Source: an uncultured Clostridia bacterium (GTDB taxonomy: Bacteria > Bacillota > Clostridia > Peptostreptococcales > Acidaminobacteraceae). Taken from it: a DNA stretch of 64,000 nucleotides. The stretch covers positions 1 through 64,000 of the forward strand of contig CAKMJV010000033.1 of NCBI GenBank assembly GCA_927417275.1, given 5' to 3'. The notes under the pieces were generated by a model. The model was not told where the DNA came from, did not search any database, and saw nothing but the letters and a program-made list of their open reading frames with translations. Positions 41,675-49,742 of the stretch are shown here, piece by piece. Numbering within the stretch: the first letter of the stretch is position 1; every line of letters begins with the position of its first letter. Position numbers and translations under genes: made by a program.

Positions 41675-43936
41675 TTATAATTTAAATGATTTAAGTCTAA
41701 GTGCATTTGTAAGTACGGAAACTGAACTCATGGACATGGCTGCAGCAGCGAACACTGGATTGAGAAGGGGACCACCAAATATATAGAGAAAACCAGCCGC
41801 GACAGGGATGCCTATAATATTATAAATAAATGCCCAAAACAGATTTTGCTTGATGTTTCGGATTGTCGCCCTACTTAATGCGATCGCTGATACAACGTCG
41901 AGTAAATCACTTTTCATAAGCACGATATCTGCAGATTCCATAGCGACATCGGTTCCAGATCCGATAGCGATGCCAACATGTGCTTGTGCAAGAGCAGGGG
42001 CATCATTTATACCATCTCCAACCATAGCGACGATATTGCCCGAATCCTGTAATCTTTTTACTGAAGCGGCTTTATCGCCTGGTAGGACTTCCGCTAATAC
42101 TTCATCTATGCCTACCATTTTTGCAATCGCTTGCGCTGTTTTTTCATGATCGCCTGTGATCATGATCGTCTTAATATGCATTTTGTGAAGTTTTTCTATT
42201 GCTTGCAAACTATTTGATTTAAGAACATCGGCTGCACCTATAATGCCTGCCACTTTTCCCTCAACAGCTAGAAGCATCGGTGTTTTACCTTCTTCTGCAA
42301 TACGATCGAAGGTTGGGATGATTACATCATATAAAATCGAGAATTGATTCATTAACTTTAAATTCCCCAATAAAACAGATTTACCATCTATCGTAGCAGA
42401 TATGCCGTGACCAGGGATTTCATCAAATCCTTCAAGTGGTCGACGTGTGGTATTTGATTCGTTTCCTTTTTTGATAATTGCTTGTGCAAGTGGGTGATCG
42501 CTTCCGTATTCGATGGCATAAGCATAGGACAAGACCTCACTTTCCGTATAAGGATCAAATGCGATAATATCAGTTACTTCAGGTTTGCCTTTAGTTAATG
42601 TCCCCGTTTTATCAAATATAATCGTATCAATTTTATGGGCAGTTTCTAGTGCTTCACAACTTTTGACTAAAACACCTAGTTCGGCACCTTTTCCCGTACC
42701 AACCATAATGGCTGTAGGCGTTGCTAAACCTAAAGCACAAGGACAAGCAATTACTAAAATGGCGATAAAAACTTTTAAAGCAAAAATAATATCTTGTCCT
42801 GATAGTAACCATGCAACCGCTGACAAAACGGCTATGACAAATACGATGGGAACGAAGTACCCAGAAATAATATCCGCCATACGCGCGATAGGGGCCTTGC
42901 TTCCTTGGGCTTGTTCAACGAGTTTTATGATCTGTGCTAAGGCAGTTTCATCTCCAACTTTTGTTGCCTTATATTTAACCAGGCCCGTTTTATTAATACT
43001 GGCACCAAAGAGTAAATCGCCTGCTTTTTTATCAACGGGCATGCTTTCTCCCGTTAACATGGATTCATCTACCGTGGTATAACCCTCGATAATCATACCA
43101 TCAACAGCAACTTTACCGCCTGGTTTTACGATTACGACATCGCCAATTTCAATTTCTTCAACGGGTAATTCAATTTCTTGATCGCCATTTAAAACAATCG
43201 CTGTTTTAGGCGTTAAACCAATCAATTTTTTTATGGCTTCAGAAGTTTTGCCTTTCGAAATGGTTTCTAATGTTTTACCGAGTAGGATTAATGTGATGAT
43301 TACACCTGCAGTTTCAAAATACATGTGTTCAACGGCCATGTGATCCCCAGATGCAATTTGGTAGACAGAAAAGAAGCTGTAAACCAGTGCAGCAGAAGTA
43401 CCTATGGCTATTAATGAATCCATGTTGGGTGAACGATGCCATATTTGTCTAAAACCGACGGTATAGAATTTACGCCCCGCCCAAACCACAGGAAGCACCA
43501 AAATCATTTGCAAAATAGCATAATTTAAAGGCTGCTTCATAGGACTTAACCCCATTGGAAATGGGAAGTTAAACCACTTAATCATAGGTGCCATGGCCAC
43601 ATAAAACAAAGGTATCGTAAAAACTACAGATAACCAAAACTTAAATTTCATTTGCTTTATTTCTTTGTCTTTTTTTTGAGCATCCTCATCAACATTTCGC
43701 TTTGTAACGATTTCTTTTGGCGTATAGCCGAGTTTTGTAATATGTTGTTTTATTTCAGAGAGTCTTATAAGTTCGGGATTATAACTGATTTGGGCCATTT
43801 CAGTTGCAAGATTTACTGAAGCAATTTCTACGCCATCTTGCTTATTTAGTCGTCTTTCGATGGCTTGGCTGCACGCTGCGCAAGTCATACCATCAATCGG
43901 TATTTGTATGATTTTCTTAGATTGATCGGGTTGCAT
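41675..43936 (-). CDS. copA: Copper-exporting P1B-type ATPase CopA
   Basis: 753 residues. One N-terminal heavy-metal domain with GMTCAACSQA (Cu(I)-binding CxxC), eight membrane helices, the A-domain TGES motif (MLTGESMPVDK), the intramembrane CPC metal site (VIACPCALGLATPTAI), the phosphorylation site DKTGTLTKGKP, the HP motif (GSDHPLAQAI) and MVGDGINDAPAL. All features of Cu(I) exporters are present; it pumps copper out of the cytosol. First gene of the operon with csoR 13 bp downstream. Confidence 0.96.
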   Translation of the reverse strand: MQPDQSKKIIQIPIDGMTCAACSQAIERRLNKQDGVEIASVNLATEMAQISYNPELIRLSEIKQHITKLGYTPKEIVTKRNVDEDAQKKDKEIKQMKFKFWLSVVFTIPLFYVAMAPMIKWFNFPFPMGLSPMKQPLNYAILQMILVLPVVWAGRKFYTVGFRQIWHRSPNMDSLIAIGTSAALVYSFFSVYQIASGDHMAVEHMYFETAGVIITLILLGKTLETISKGKTSEAIKKLIGLTPKTAIVLNGDQEIELPVEEIEIGDVVIVKPGGKVAVDGMIIEGYTTVDESMLTGESMPVDKKAGDLLFGASINKTGLVKYKATKVGDETALAQIIKLVEQAQGSKAPIARMADIISGYFVPIVFVIAVLSAVAWLLSGQDIIFALKVFIAILVIACPCALGLATPTAIMVGTGKGAELGVLVKSCEALETAHKIDTIIFDKTGTLTKGKPEVTDIIAFDPYTESEVLSYAYAIEYGSDHPLAQAIIKKGNESNTTRRPLEGFDEIPGHGISATIDGKSVLLGNLKLMNQFSILYDVIIPTFDRIAEEGKTPMLLAVEGKVAGIIGAADVLKSNSLQAIEKLHKMHIKTIMITGDHEKTAQAIAKMVGIDEVLAEVLPGDKAASVKRLQDSGNIVAMVGDGINDAPALAQAHVGIAIGSGTDVAMESADIVLMKSDLLDVVSAIALSRATIRNIKQNLFWAFIYNIIGIPVAAGFLYIFGGPLLNPVFAAAAMSMSSVSVLTNALRLKSFKL

Positions 43937-43992
43937 ATTAAGTCCTTTCTAGATAATAATATAATAAACAAAGTAGGGTGCTTTATACATTC

Positions 43993-44021
43993 AATATACC
44001 CCTTGGGGGTATGTTTGTCAA
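43993..44021 (-). promoter_or_regulatory. copA promoter with embedded CsoR operator
   Basis: Minus strand TTGACA (complement of 44016-44021), 17-bp spacer, TATATT (complement of 43993-43998). The spacer and -10 contain ATACCCCTTGGGGGTAT (43996-44012), the G/C-tract inverted repeat typical of CsoR-family operators. Repressor binding would block RNA polymerase directly. Confidence 0.9.
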
Positions 44022-44042
44022 GTTTATTTAATCTTACGTTAA

Positions 44043-44071
44043 TTGTAATTTGAATAATTTTGTAATATGAT
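44043..44071 (+). promoter_or_regulatory. Promoter of the XRE regulator gene
   Basis: TTGTAA (44043-44048), 17-bp spacer, TATGAT (44066-44071). A TATAAT at 44075-44080 with TTGAAT 19 bp upstream is an alternative. It diverges from the copA promoter. Confidence 0.55.
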
Positions 44072-44101
44072 AAATATAATCAAACAATTGAGGTGACTAA
44101 T

Positions 44102-44779
44102 ATGAATCGATTAGCATTAAAAATCAAAGAAGCCCGACTCAAAGCAAAAATGAGTGAAAAAGACTTAGCAAAAGCAATTGGTCAAAACATCAATTATATC
44201 CTTCAGATAGAATCGGGAAAAAAGGTAATCAACGAAAAACTGGCTGAACAGATTTTAAGTGTTCTAAATGAAACCATGGATTTTTATGTTGAACCTGAGC
44301 CTGTAAAAGAAGATGCTGTAAAGAAAATAACTGTAAAGCCGCCAGTTGTTAAAGAACCTGTGATAAGTATTACACCAAATGAGTCTTGGACAGATGCTTT
44401 ATCGGGCGTTATTAAAGAGTATCCTGTGTTTGATGAAGTCTCTCAAAAAATAGTAGATCATAAATCTTATTCGGTCTTGAGTAAGAAAGTAGAAGGTCTC
44501 CATTTTGAAAAAGTTATGTTTGTAAAGGTATCAGAAAGCGAATGTCCAACGTATCGTATCCATAAAAATGATGTGCTTACGATACAATTAACACATGAAA
44601 TTCAAAATCAAGGGATTTATTATGTGGAAATCAATCGAAAGAAGATGATTCGACAGTTGGTAAAAAGCCAAAATCAAGTCGTTTTAGTTTCGAGTGGTAC
44701 ATCTCAGTCAGAAGTGGAAATACCGTTAAAAGATTTAAAAATAATAGGCAAGGTCATAAAAGTTGAGTTTTTTTTATAA
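44102..44779 (+). CDS. XRE-family HTH regulator with possible degenerate S24-like C-terminal domain
   Basis: 225 residues. The N terminus (1-65) is a Cro/CI-type helix-turn-helix: ALKIKEARLKAKMSEKDLAKAIGQNINYILQIESGKKVINEKLAEQIL. A Lys/Pro/Val linker follows (about 66-95). The C-terminal part (about 140-225), with IHKNDVLTIQL...GIYYVEINRKKMIRQLV...LKIIGKVIKVEF, resembles the LexA/CI S24 fold, but by my alignment the catalytic Ser and Lys are replaced, so self-cleavage is not expected. Target genes unknown; hflX lies downstream. The ATG at 44102 follows GAGGTG. Confidence 0.7.
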   Translation: MNRLALKIKEARLKAKMSEKDLAKAIGQNINYILQIESGKKVINEKLAEQILSVLNETMDFYVEPEPVKEDAVKKITVKPPVVKEPVISITPNESWTDALSGVIKEYPVFDEVSQKIVDHKSYSVLSKKVEGLHFEKVMFVKVSESECPTYRIHKNDVLTIQLTHEIQNQGIYYVEINRKKMIRQLVKSQNQVVLVSSGTSQSEVEIPLKDLKIIGKVIKVEFFL

Positions 44780-44791
44780 CGCGACTTTTCA

Positions 44792-44797
44792 TATAAT
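44792..44797 (+). promoter_or_regulatory. Possible promoter -10 of the hflX leader transcript
   Basis: TATAAT 39 bp upstream of the leader peptide ATG. No clear -35 is found 17 bp upstream (a T run is present), so hflX may instead be read from the XRE gene. Confidence 0.35.
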
Positions 44798-44813
44798 ATG
44801 ACAAATCATATGA

Positions 44814-44930
44814 TTTTAGGAGGGTCTGACATGTTAATGATATATTTTGTGAAATTAAGAGATTAAAGCCCACCTAAAAGGCAGTTCTTTTAGGTGAATG
44901 AACGACGTGCGTTTACACCGAAAGGAGAAC
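44814..44930 (+). promoter_or_regulatory. Candidate ribosome-mediated attenuator upstream of hflX
   Basis: Four RNA segments can pair in alternative ways. Segment 1, TTTTAGGAGGG (44814-44824), contains the leader SD. Segment 2, CCCACCTAAAAG (44869-44880), pairs with segment 1 (10 of 11). Segment 3, GTTCTTTTAGGTG (44884-44896), pairs with segment 2 through a perfect 10-bp stem. Segment 4, CACCGAAAGGAGAAC (44916-44930), holds the hflX SD and pairs with segment 3 apart from one mismatch and a GG bulge. No T tract follows, so translational rather than transcriptional control is suggested. Confidence 0.6.
44831..44866 (+). CDS. Leader peptide upstream of hflX (MLMIYFVKLRD)
   Basis: An 11-codon reading frame with its own strong SD (TAGGAGGG, seven bases before the ATG), ending 67 bp before the hflX start. 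It contains Lys-Leu-Arg at codons 8-10, a +X+ motif of the kind at which macrolide-bound ribosomes stall in some erm leader peptides. It overlaps no other gene and is flanked by the pairing segments of the attenuator. Confidence 0.6.
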   Translation: MLMIYFVKLRD

Positions 44931-44933
44931 ATA

Positions 44934-46205
44934 ATGAAAAAATATGATTTATCAGAAAAAGCAATCTTGGTTGGCGTCAATATTAACAATCGAGATGATT
45001 TTGAGTTGTCCATGCAAGAACTTTTTAGTTTAGCAGTAGCATGTAATTTAAAAGTTGTAGGACGAATCGATCAAAACTTAAGAAGTGTTCAACCACAGTA
45101 TTATGTTGGCACGGGAAAAGTAGATGAAATAAGACTTGAAATTGAGTGTCATGATGCGGATGTCGTTATTATCAATCATGAAATTACACCTTCTCAACTC
45201 AGAAATTTAGAGCGAGCCTTACAAATAAAAGTCTTAGATCGTACACAGTTGATCTTAGAAATATTTGAACAACGTGCTCGAACACGTGAAGCGAAGCTTC
45301 AAGTTGAAGCTGCCCAACTCAAGTATTTATTACCCAGACTCATCGGTTCTTACGACGCATTAGGTAGGCAGAGTGGAGGCGTTGGCACTTATAATAAAGG
45401 TGTTGGTGAAAAAAAATTAGAACTGGATCGAAGACGTGTTGAGCATAAAATAGTGGAACTTAACAGAGAACTCGACGCATTGAGTTTAGAAAGACAGACG
45501 CAAAGAAATAAACGGATGACTTCTTCACTGCCATCAATCGCACTTGTAGGTTATACCAATGCGGGCAAATCAACATTGTTAAATGCGATGGTCGAGTGCT
45601 ATTCAAAAAATGAGTCAAAAAAGGTTTTCGAAAAGGATATGCTATTTGCAACTTTGGAAACATCTGTAAGGCAAATACGATTGCCTGATCGCAAGGTTTT
45701 TACACTATCTGATACCGTTGGATTTGTAAGTGAATTACCACATGATTTGATCAAAGCATTTAGAGCAACCTTAGATGAAGTTAAGGAGGCCGATCTTTTA
45801 TTACATGTCATCGACTATTCAAATCCTAATTATAAAAATCAAATGCAAGTAACGCTTGATACGTTAAAAGAAATAGGTGCAGAGCATGTACCCCTTTTAA
45901 ATGTTTATAACAAAACGGAAAAAACGAAGCATGTATTCCCAGAAATTACTGGTGAATCTGTGTATATATCTGCAAAAAATCGCATAGGTATCGAAGAACT
46001 TGTTTCTTGTATCAAAGCGCGTGCTTTTAAAGATTATGTTGAATGTATGATGAAAGTACCTTATGATGAAGGAAAATTCCTGGCTTATTTAAATGAAAAT
46101 GCCATGATTCTCAGTAGTACCTATGAGGAAGAATGGGCACTTATAAAACTAGAATGTCATAAGATGGATTTTGAGCAATTTCATCAATATGTAGTAGAAA
46201 GCTAA
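44934..46205 (+). CDS. hflX: GTPase HflX (ribosome-splitting factor)
   Basis: 423 residues. The N-terminal HflX domain has YYVGTGKVDEIRLE and VIINHEITPSQLRNLERALQIKVLDRTQLILEIFEQRARTREAKLQVEAAQLKY. The linker reads GGVGTYNKGVGEKKLELDRRR, where the usual GTRGPGE is altered. The G domain has P-loop GYTNAGKSTLLN, DTVGFVSELPHDLI and NKTE, with a short C-terminal domain. HflX splits stalled 70S ribosomes in stress; in Listeria an HflX homologue confers macrolide/lincosamide resistance and is drug-induced. The ATG at 44934 has AAAGGAG seven bases upstream; an upstream ATG at 44898 lacks one. Confidence 0.92.
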   Translation: MKKYDLSEKAILVGVNINNRDDFELSMQELFSLAVACNLKVVGRIDQNLRSVQPQYYVGTGKVDEIRLEIECHDADVVIINHEITPSQLRNLERALQIKVLDRTQLILEIFEQRARTREAKLQVEAAQLKYLLPRLIGSYDALGRQSGGVGTYNKGVGEKKLELDRRRVEHKIVELNRELDALSLERQTQRNKRMTSSLPSIALVGYTNAGKSTLLNAMVECYSKNESKKVFEKDMLFATLETSVRQIRLPDRKVFTLSDTVGFVSELPHDLIKAFRATLDEVKEADLLLHVIDYSNPNYKNQMQVTLDTLKEIGAEHVPLLNVYNKTEKTKHVFPEITGESVYISAKNRIGIEELVSCIKARAFKDYVECMMKVPYDEGKFLAYLNENAMILSSTYEEEWALIKLECHKMDFEQFHQYVVES

Positions 46206-46209
46206 ATGG

Positions 46210-46252
46210 ATAAGTGGAGAGTCGAAGCAAATCGGCTCTCCACTTATTTACA
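46210..46252 (+). terminator. Terminator-like stem-loop after hflX
   Basis: 12-bp stem ATAAGTGGAGAG (46210-46221) / CTCTCCACTTAT (46236-46247); the following T tract is poor (TTACATTG). Confidence 0.65.
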
Positions 46253-46281
46253 TTGTTATAAATAAGAATTTTAGTTATAAT
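46253..46281 (+). promoter_or_regulatory. Promoter of the GGDEF-EAL gene
   Basis: TTGTTA (46253-46258), 17-bp spacer, TATAAT (46276-46281), 27 bp before the ATG. Confidence 0.7.
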
Positions 46282-46308
46282 GGTTATATTATATCAATAG
46301 GGGTTTAT

Positions 46309-48417
46309 ATGACAAAACAATCATCCTTGGGTAGAAAACTGGTTCTTTTTACGACATTGTTGGTGACTATTTCTTGTTTGATAATCGGCGTATCCAGTTA
46401 CTGGTTTGCAAAGCGTGCATTATTAGAAAAAGGCAAAGTGATCTTAAAAAATGGTGTGCAATCTGCATTAATTCTTATCGAAGAGTTGAACAATAGCGTT
46501 TTAGGTGGACTAATAACATTAGAAGAAGCGCAAGAATCACTTAAGATTCATTTAATGGGTCCCAAAAATAGTGATGGGACACGTGAAAACACAAGCACAT
46601 TTGATTTTGGTGCACATGGATATTACATTATATACAGTCAACAGGGCTTAGAAATTATGCATCCGACACTTGAAGGTGTAAATGTTTGGAATTTCGTAGA
46701 CAAAGGTATTTTTAAAAAAGATTTTTACCTGGTTCAAGATAAAATTATGAAAGCGCAAAAGGGTGGTGGTTTCACAGAATATACTTGGGAGTATCCGTAT
46801 TCAGAAAAACTGGGTGAGAAGATCGTCTATTCAGAACTTGATCCAAATTGGGGCTGGGTTGTAACTGCTGGTTCGTATCACTCGGATTTTGATAGTGCAG
46901 CAGCCATTATTATGCAAATAACGGTTTTGACGATGATGCTGGTGATTGCTTCGGGTTATATATTATCGAAGCGCTATATCTCCACGATTACGCAACCCGT
47001 AACTGAAGTGGTTCAAGCGATGAAAGAAGTAGAAGATGGAAACTTCACCATCGTCAATCAAACGACCAATCTAGATGAAATGAAAGCACTTGTTTTTGGT
47101 TTTAATTCGATGATTTTTGCCATAGATCAAGCAAAAAAGGACCTCGAGCAAAAGGAAGATAAATTATTAGAATATGCATATTACGATACGCTTAGTGGAT
47201 TGCCAAATGCCTATTACTTCCGAATTAAAGTATCCGATTTCATAAAAAAACTGGATAAACCGGCACTGCTGGTGCTCGTTGACATAAAAGATTTTAACGT
47301 CATAAATTCTATTTATGGTTCTGCATATGGTGATCGAATGATCGCATTTATCGGACAAACAGTTTCTGAACTCTCGTTTGAAAACACACATTTTGCTAGA
47401 ATAAATAATAATGAGTTTGCCATTTGGATTGAACCATTGAATTTTGAACGCGTTGAGAATATCCTTTCTGAAAAGATAAATGAGGTAAAGGATCGTCTAA
47501 ACCAAGCTGATTTTGTTGGACATATCGATTTTTATGTTAGCATAACCACCATACGAAATAAAAAAGGTACTTTTGATAGTGCTTATCAAGAGGCAACTGT
47601 GGCCATGCAGTATGCTAAGAATAAAAAGTTGCTAGAATTTGTTTATTATGATCATTATATGCTTTTGGCTTTGCAAAGAGAATCGAGTATTTTGTTTTAT
47701 GCAGAAACGGCACTTAAAAATAGACAATTCACATTAAATTATCAGAGTAAAGTGGACGCGTTAAGTGGTGATGTTATTGGTGTCGAAGCACTTGCTAGAT
47801 GGCATTCTGATGAGTTGGGTCATATCGGCCCTAATGTTTTCATCCCGATATTATATAAGGCAAATTTAATGAGTCAGTTTAGTGAGATGATCATTCAAAT
47901 GGCATTGGATGATTTACCCAAATTAAAGTCTCATTATGGCCACCAGTGTGTGGTCTCTATAAATATATCACCCAGTTTATTTTTTAAAGAAGATTTTGTT
48001 GGCTTTATGAAAACACACATAGAAAAACGAAATATTCAATCAGAAAGCATTATGTTAGAAATAACGGAAGATGTTTTCATCAGTGATTTTGAACTGGTAA
48101 AAAAACGAATTCAAGCATTAAGAACACTTGGAGTTAAAATATCTTTAGATGATTTTGGTACAGGGTATTCTTCGCTTAATTACTTGACCTATGTAGAATT
48201 TGATGAGATTAAAATTGATAAATCGTTTATTGACCACATTATAGACGATCCAAAGGCTTATACATTATTTAAATCGATTATAAAAATTGCACACGCGATA
48301 AACTGTGACGTAATAGCTGAAGGGGTAGAATCTAGTGAGCAAGTGAAGCATATCGTGGAAGCGGGGTGTAATTATATTCAAGGGTATGTATACTCCATGC
48401 CAACACCATTAATATAA
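46309..48417 (+). CDS. Membrane c-di-GMP phosphodiesterase: Cache-HAMP-degenerate GGDEF-EAL
   Basis: 702 residues. Membrane helix (about 13-33), extracytoplasmic Cache_2-type sensor (FGAHGYYIIYSQQGLEIMHP; GGFTEYTWEYPYSEKLGEK; DPNWGWVVTAGSY), second helix (about 200-225), HAMP, then a GGDEF domain whose active-site loop is NNNEF, so cyclase activity is not expected. The EAL domain keeps the catalytic signature: GVEALARWH, MLEITEDVF, SLDDFGTGYSSLNYL, IKIDKSFI, AEGVES. It should hydrolyse cyclic di-GMP in response to an external ligand, shifting cells toward motility. Monocistronic with its own promoter and terminator. Confidence 0.92.
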   Translation: MTKQSSLGRKLVLFTTLLVTISCLIIGVSSYWFAKRALLEKGKVILKNGVQSALILIEELNNSVLGGLITLEEAQESLKIHLMGPKNSDGTRENTSTFDFGAHGYYIIYSQQGLEIMHPTLEGVNVWNFVDKGIFKKDFYLVQDKIMKAQKGGGFTEYTWEYPYSEKLGEKIVYSELDPNWGWVVTAGSYHSDFDSAAAIIMQITVLTMMLVIASGYILSKRYISTITQPVTEVVQAMKEVEDGNFTIVNQTTNLDEMKALVFGFNSMIFAIDQAKKDLEQKEDKLLEYAYYDTLSGLPNAYYFRIKVSDFIKKLDKPALLVLVDIKDFNVINSIYGSAYGDRMIAFIGQTVSELSFENTHFARINNNEFAIWIEPLNFERVENILSEKINEVKDRLNQADFVGHIDFYVSITTIRNKKGTFDSAYQEATVAMQYAKNKKLLEFVYYDHYMLLALQRESSILFYAETALKNRQFTLNYQSKVDALSGDVIGVEALARWHSDELGHIGPNVFIPILYKANLMSQFSEMIIQMALDDLPKLKSHYGHQCVVSINISPSLFFKEDFVGFMKTHIEKRNIQSESIMLEITEDVFISDFELVKKRIQALRTLGVKISLDDFGTGYSSLNYLTYVEFDEIKIDKSFIDHIIDDPKAYTLFKSIIKIAHAINCDVIAEGVESSEQVKHIVEAGCNYIQGYVYSMPTPLI

Positions 48418-48418
48418 A

Positions 48419-48452
48419 AAAACTGTGATAATCAACTTATCACAGTTTTTTT
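48419..48452. terminator. Bidirectional terminator between the EAL gene and the convergent secreted-protein gene
   Basis: AAAACTGTGATAA pairs with TTATCACAGTTTT around the loop TCAAC, with T8 on the right and A6 on the left. Confidence 0.9.
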
Positions 48453-48462
48453 GATTTGCATA

Positions 48463-49392
48463 TTATTCGAGTATAATTAAATAGCCTAGACTTTGTGGTG
48501 GTATGCTTTTAGTGGCTGCAAGACTGTGGTAAACACGCACGCGATTACCAACATGTAGTGCGTCTAATGATATATGTGCCCCGTTTACATCTTTTAGATG
48601 TGTTTCATCGTTGATGTTAATCTGAATATCCATGGGGTAACCTTTAATTAATACAGATGAATCGCTTACATTTAGTATGGTTCCTTCTGTATAGTTAACA
48701 TCGTTTATACGTTCAACGTGGAAAGCGTGGTATTGTGGGGGATAGATCATCGTCATTATTGATGGATGTGTTACTTTTATCGTATCACCAACTTTTAAAT
48801 CACTTAATGTTAGCACTTCGTCTGTACCATAAATGCTGAATGTTGTTTCATCATTTATCATGACATGACCCTCTCCATCAAAGATTTTAACATAGATGAC
48901 ACCGTCTTTAATTGATTCGATTACCATGTTGCCTGTACTTATTTGATCGGTAATTTGCGTTTGAATTTCGATCATTTCATCTGTTGCGTACGAAAAACCT
49001 TCAAGAAGTTCGCTTACAAAATCTAATGGTACGTAAGTTGAACCTTCGTGGAACATCGCTTTTTCAGTAAGCTTTTGCGGCGCCATTTTTCCAAATGTGT
49101 ACTGATTTTCATGTGAATAAATGGTAATAAAACGTGCACCTTTCATGAGTTCTACCGATTGATTAGATTGCACCCATCTTACATCATATCCAAAAGCAAG
49201 GGCGATGGCTTTTAGTGGAATCATTTGATTGCCTTGTTCACTGATTAAAAATGGTTGATCTAGTAAAGCACCATTTACAGAAACTAAGTTTAAGGGTTCA
49301 CTTTTTATCGGCATAACCGTTAATTCATTTGCAAATGCTAAACTTGAAACGATTAAGCTCAACAATAGAACCGCTGCTAATATTTTTTTCAT
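48463..49392 (-). CDS. Secreted protein with copper amine oxidase N-terminal-like (stalk) domain
   Basis: 309 residues. Signal peptide MKKILAAVLLLSLIVSSLAFA, then a domain (about 45-120) with PFLISEQGNQMIPLKAIALAFGYDVRWVQSNQSVEL and STYVPLDFVSELL, the pattern of the Cu_amine_oxidN1/stalk domain found in many secreted Clostridia proteins; it does not itself imply oxidase activity. The C-terminal ~170 residues are beta-rich with repeated short segments (GDTIKV, GNRVRV) and no recognised family. GGAGG precedes the ATG. An ECF-type promoter identical in form to that of the sigma factor at 52034 lies upstream, suggesting an envelope-stress role. Confidence 0.8.
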   Translation of the reverse strand: MKKILAAVLLLSLIVSSLAFANELTVMPIKSEPLNLVSVNGALLDQPFLISEQGNQMIPLKAIALAFGYDVRWVQSNQSVELMKGARFITIYSHENQYTFGKMAPQKLTEKAMFHEGSTYVPLDFVSELLEGFSYATDEMIEIQTQITDQISTGNMVIESIKDGVIYVKIFDGEGHVMINDETTFSIYGTDEVLTLSDLKVGDTIKVTHPSIMTMIYPPQYHAFHVERINDVNYTEGTILNVSDSSVLIKGYPMDIQININDETHLKDVNGAHISLDALHVGNRVRVYHSLAATKSIPPQSLGYLIILE

Positions 49393-49424
49393 AAAAACCT
49401 CCAATTTTGTTTTTCACTTATTAA

Positions 49425-49450
49425 GACGCAGTACCATCCAAAATAGTTCC
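49425..49450 (-). promoter_or_regulatory. ECF sigma promoter of the secreted-protein gene
   Basis: On the minus strand GGAAC (complement of 49446-49450), 17-bp spacer, CGTC (complement of 49425-49428), followed by TTAATAAG. It has the same bases and spacing as the site upstream of the ECF sigma gene (51974-51999), and both share TGGAACT and TGCGTC. Confidence 0.7.
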
Positions 49451-49460
49451 ATAAGCAGTA

Positions 49461-49508
49461 AAACAAAAAAATTAAAAGCCCAAACGCTTACAATTAAGCG
49501 TTCAGGCT
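49461..49508 (-). terminator. Terminator of tRNA-Leu(CAA)
   Basis: Stem 49477-49490 / 49495-49508 (AGCCCAAACGCTTA with TAAGCGTTCAGGCT, G-U pairs allowed), T-rich tract on the minus strand. Confidence 0.85.
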
Positions 49509-49513
49509 CTTCA

Positions 49514-49600
49514 TGGTGCCGAAGGCGGGGGTCGAACCCGCACGAGTATTACCTCTCCGGATTTTGAGTCCGGCGCGTCTGCCAATTCCACCACTTCGGC
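49514..49600 (-). tRNA. tRNA-Leu (anticodon CAA)
   Basis: 87 nt with a long variable arm. Acceptor GCCGAAG pairs with CTTCGGC, the CCA end is encoded, and the anticodon stem CCGGA/TCCGG encloses CTCAAAA, giving CAA. D-loop TGGCAGA and T arm GGGTTCGACCC are present. Confidence 0.96.
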
Positions 49601-49613
49601 CGGCAACTATTTT

Positions 49614-49642
49614 ATATTACCATAAGCTAAGTCTTTTGACAA
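49614..49642 (-). promoter_or_regulatory. tRNA-Leu(CAA) promoter
   Basis: Minus strand TTGTCA (complement of 49637-49642), 17-bp spacer, TAATAT (complement of 49614-49619), 13 bp upstream of the tRNA. Confidence 0.75.
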
Positions 49643-49742
49643 GGTGATTTTTTTTAAAATTACCAACTATTTTTCATCAAATAAATGTATAATAAATAAT
49701 GTAGTTTTATATAAATCATGTATGGAATAGGAGTGCTTATCA

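Noticed and set aside
42585-43082. 165-codon plus-strand frame opposite copA
   Set aside because: Antisense to a complete P-type ATPase gene; hydrophobic composition merely mirrors the membrane helices.
44871-44896. The hairpin before hflX as a rho-independent terminator
   Set aside because: The stem is strong but is followed by AATGAACGAC with no T tract, so it cannot act as an intrinsic terminator.
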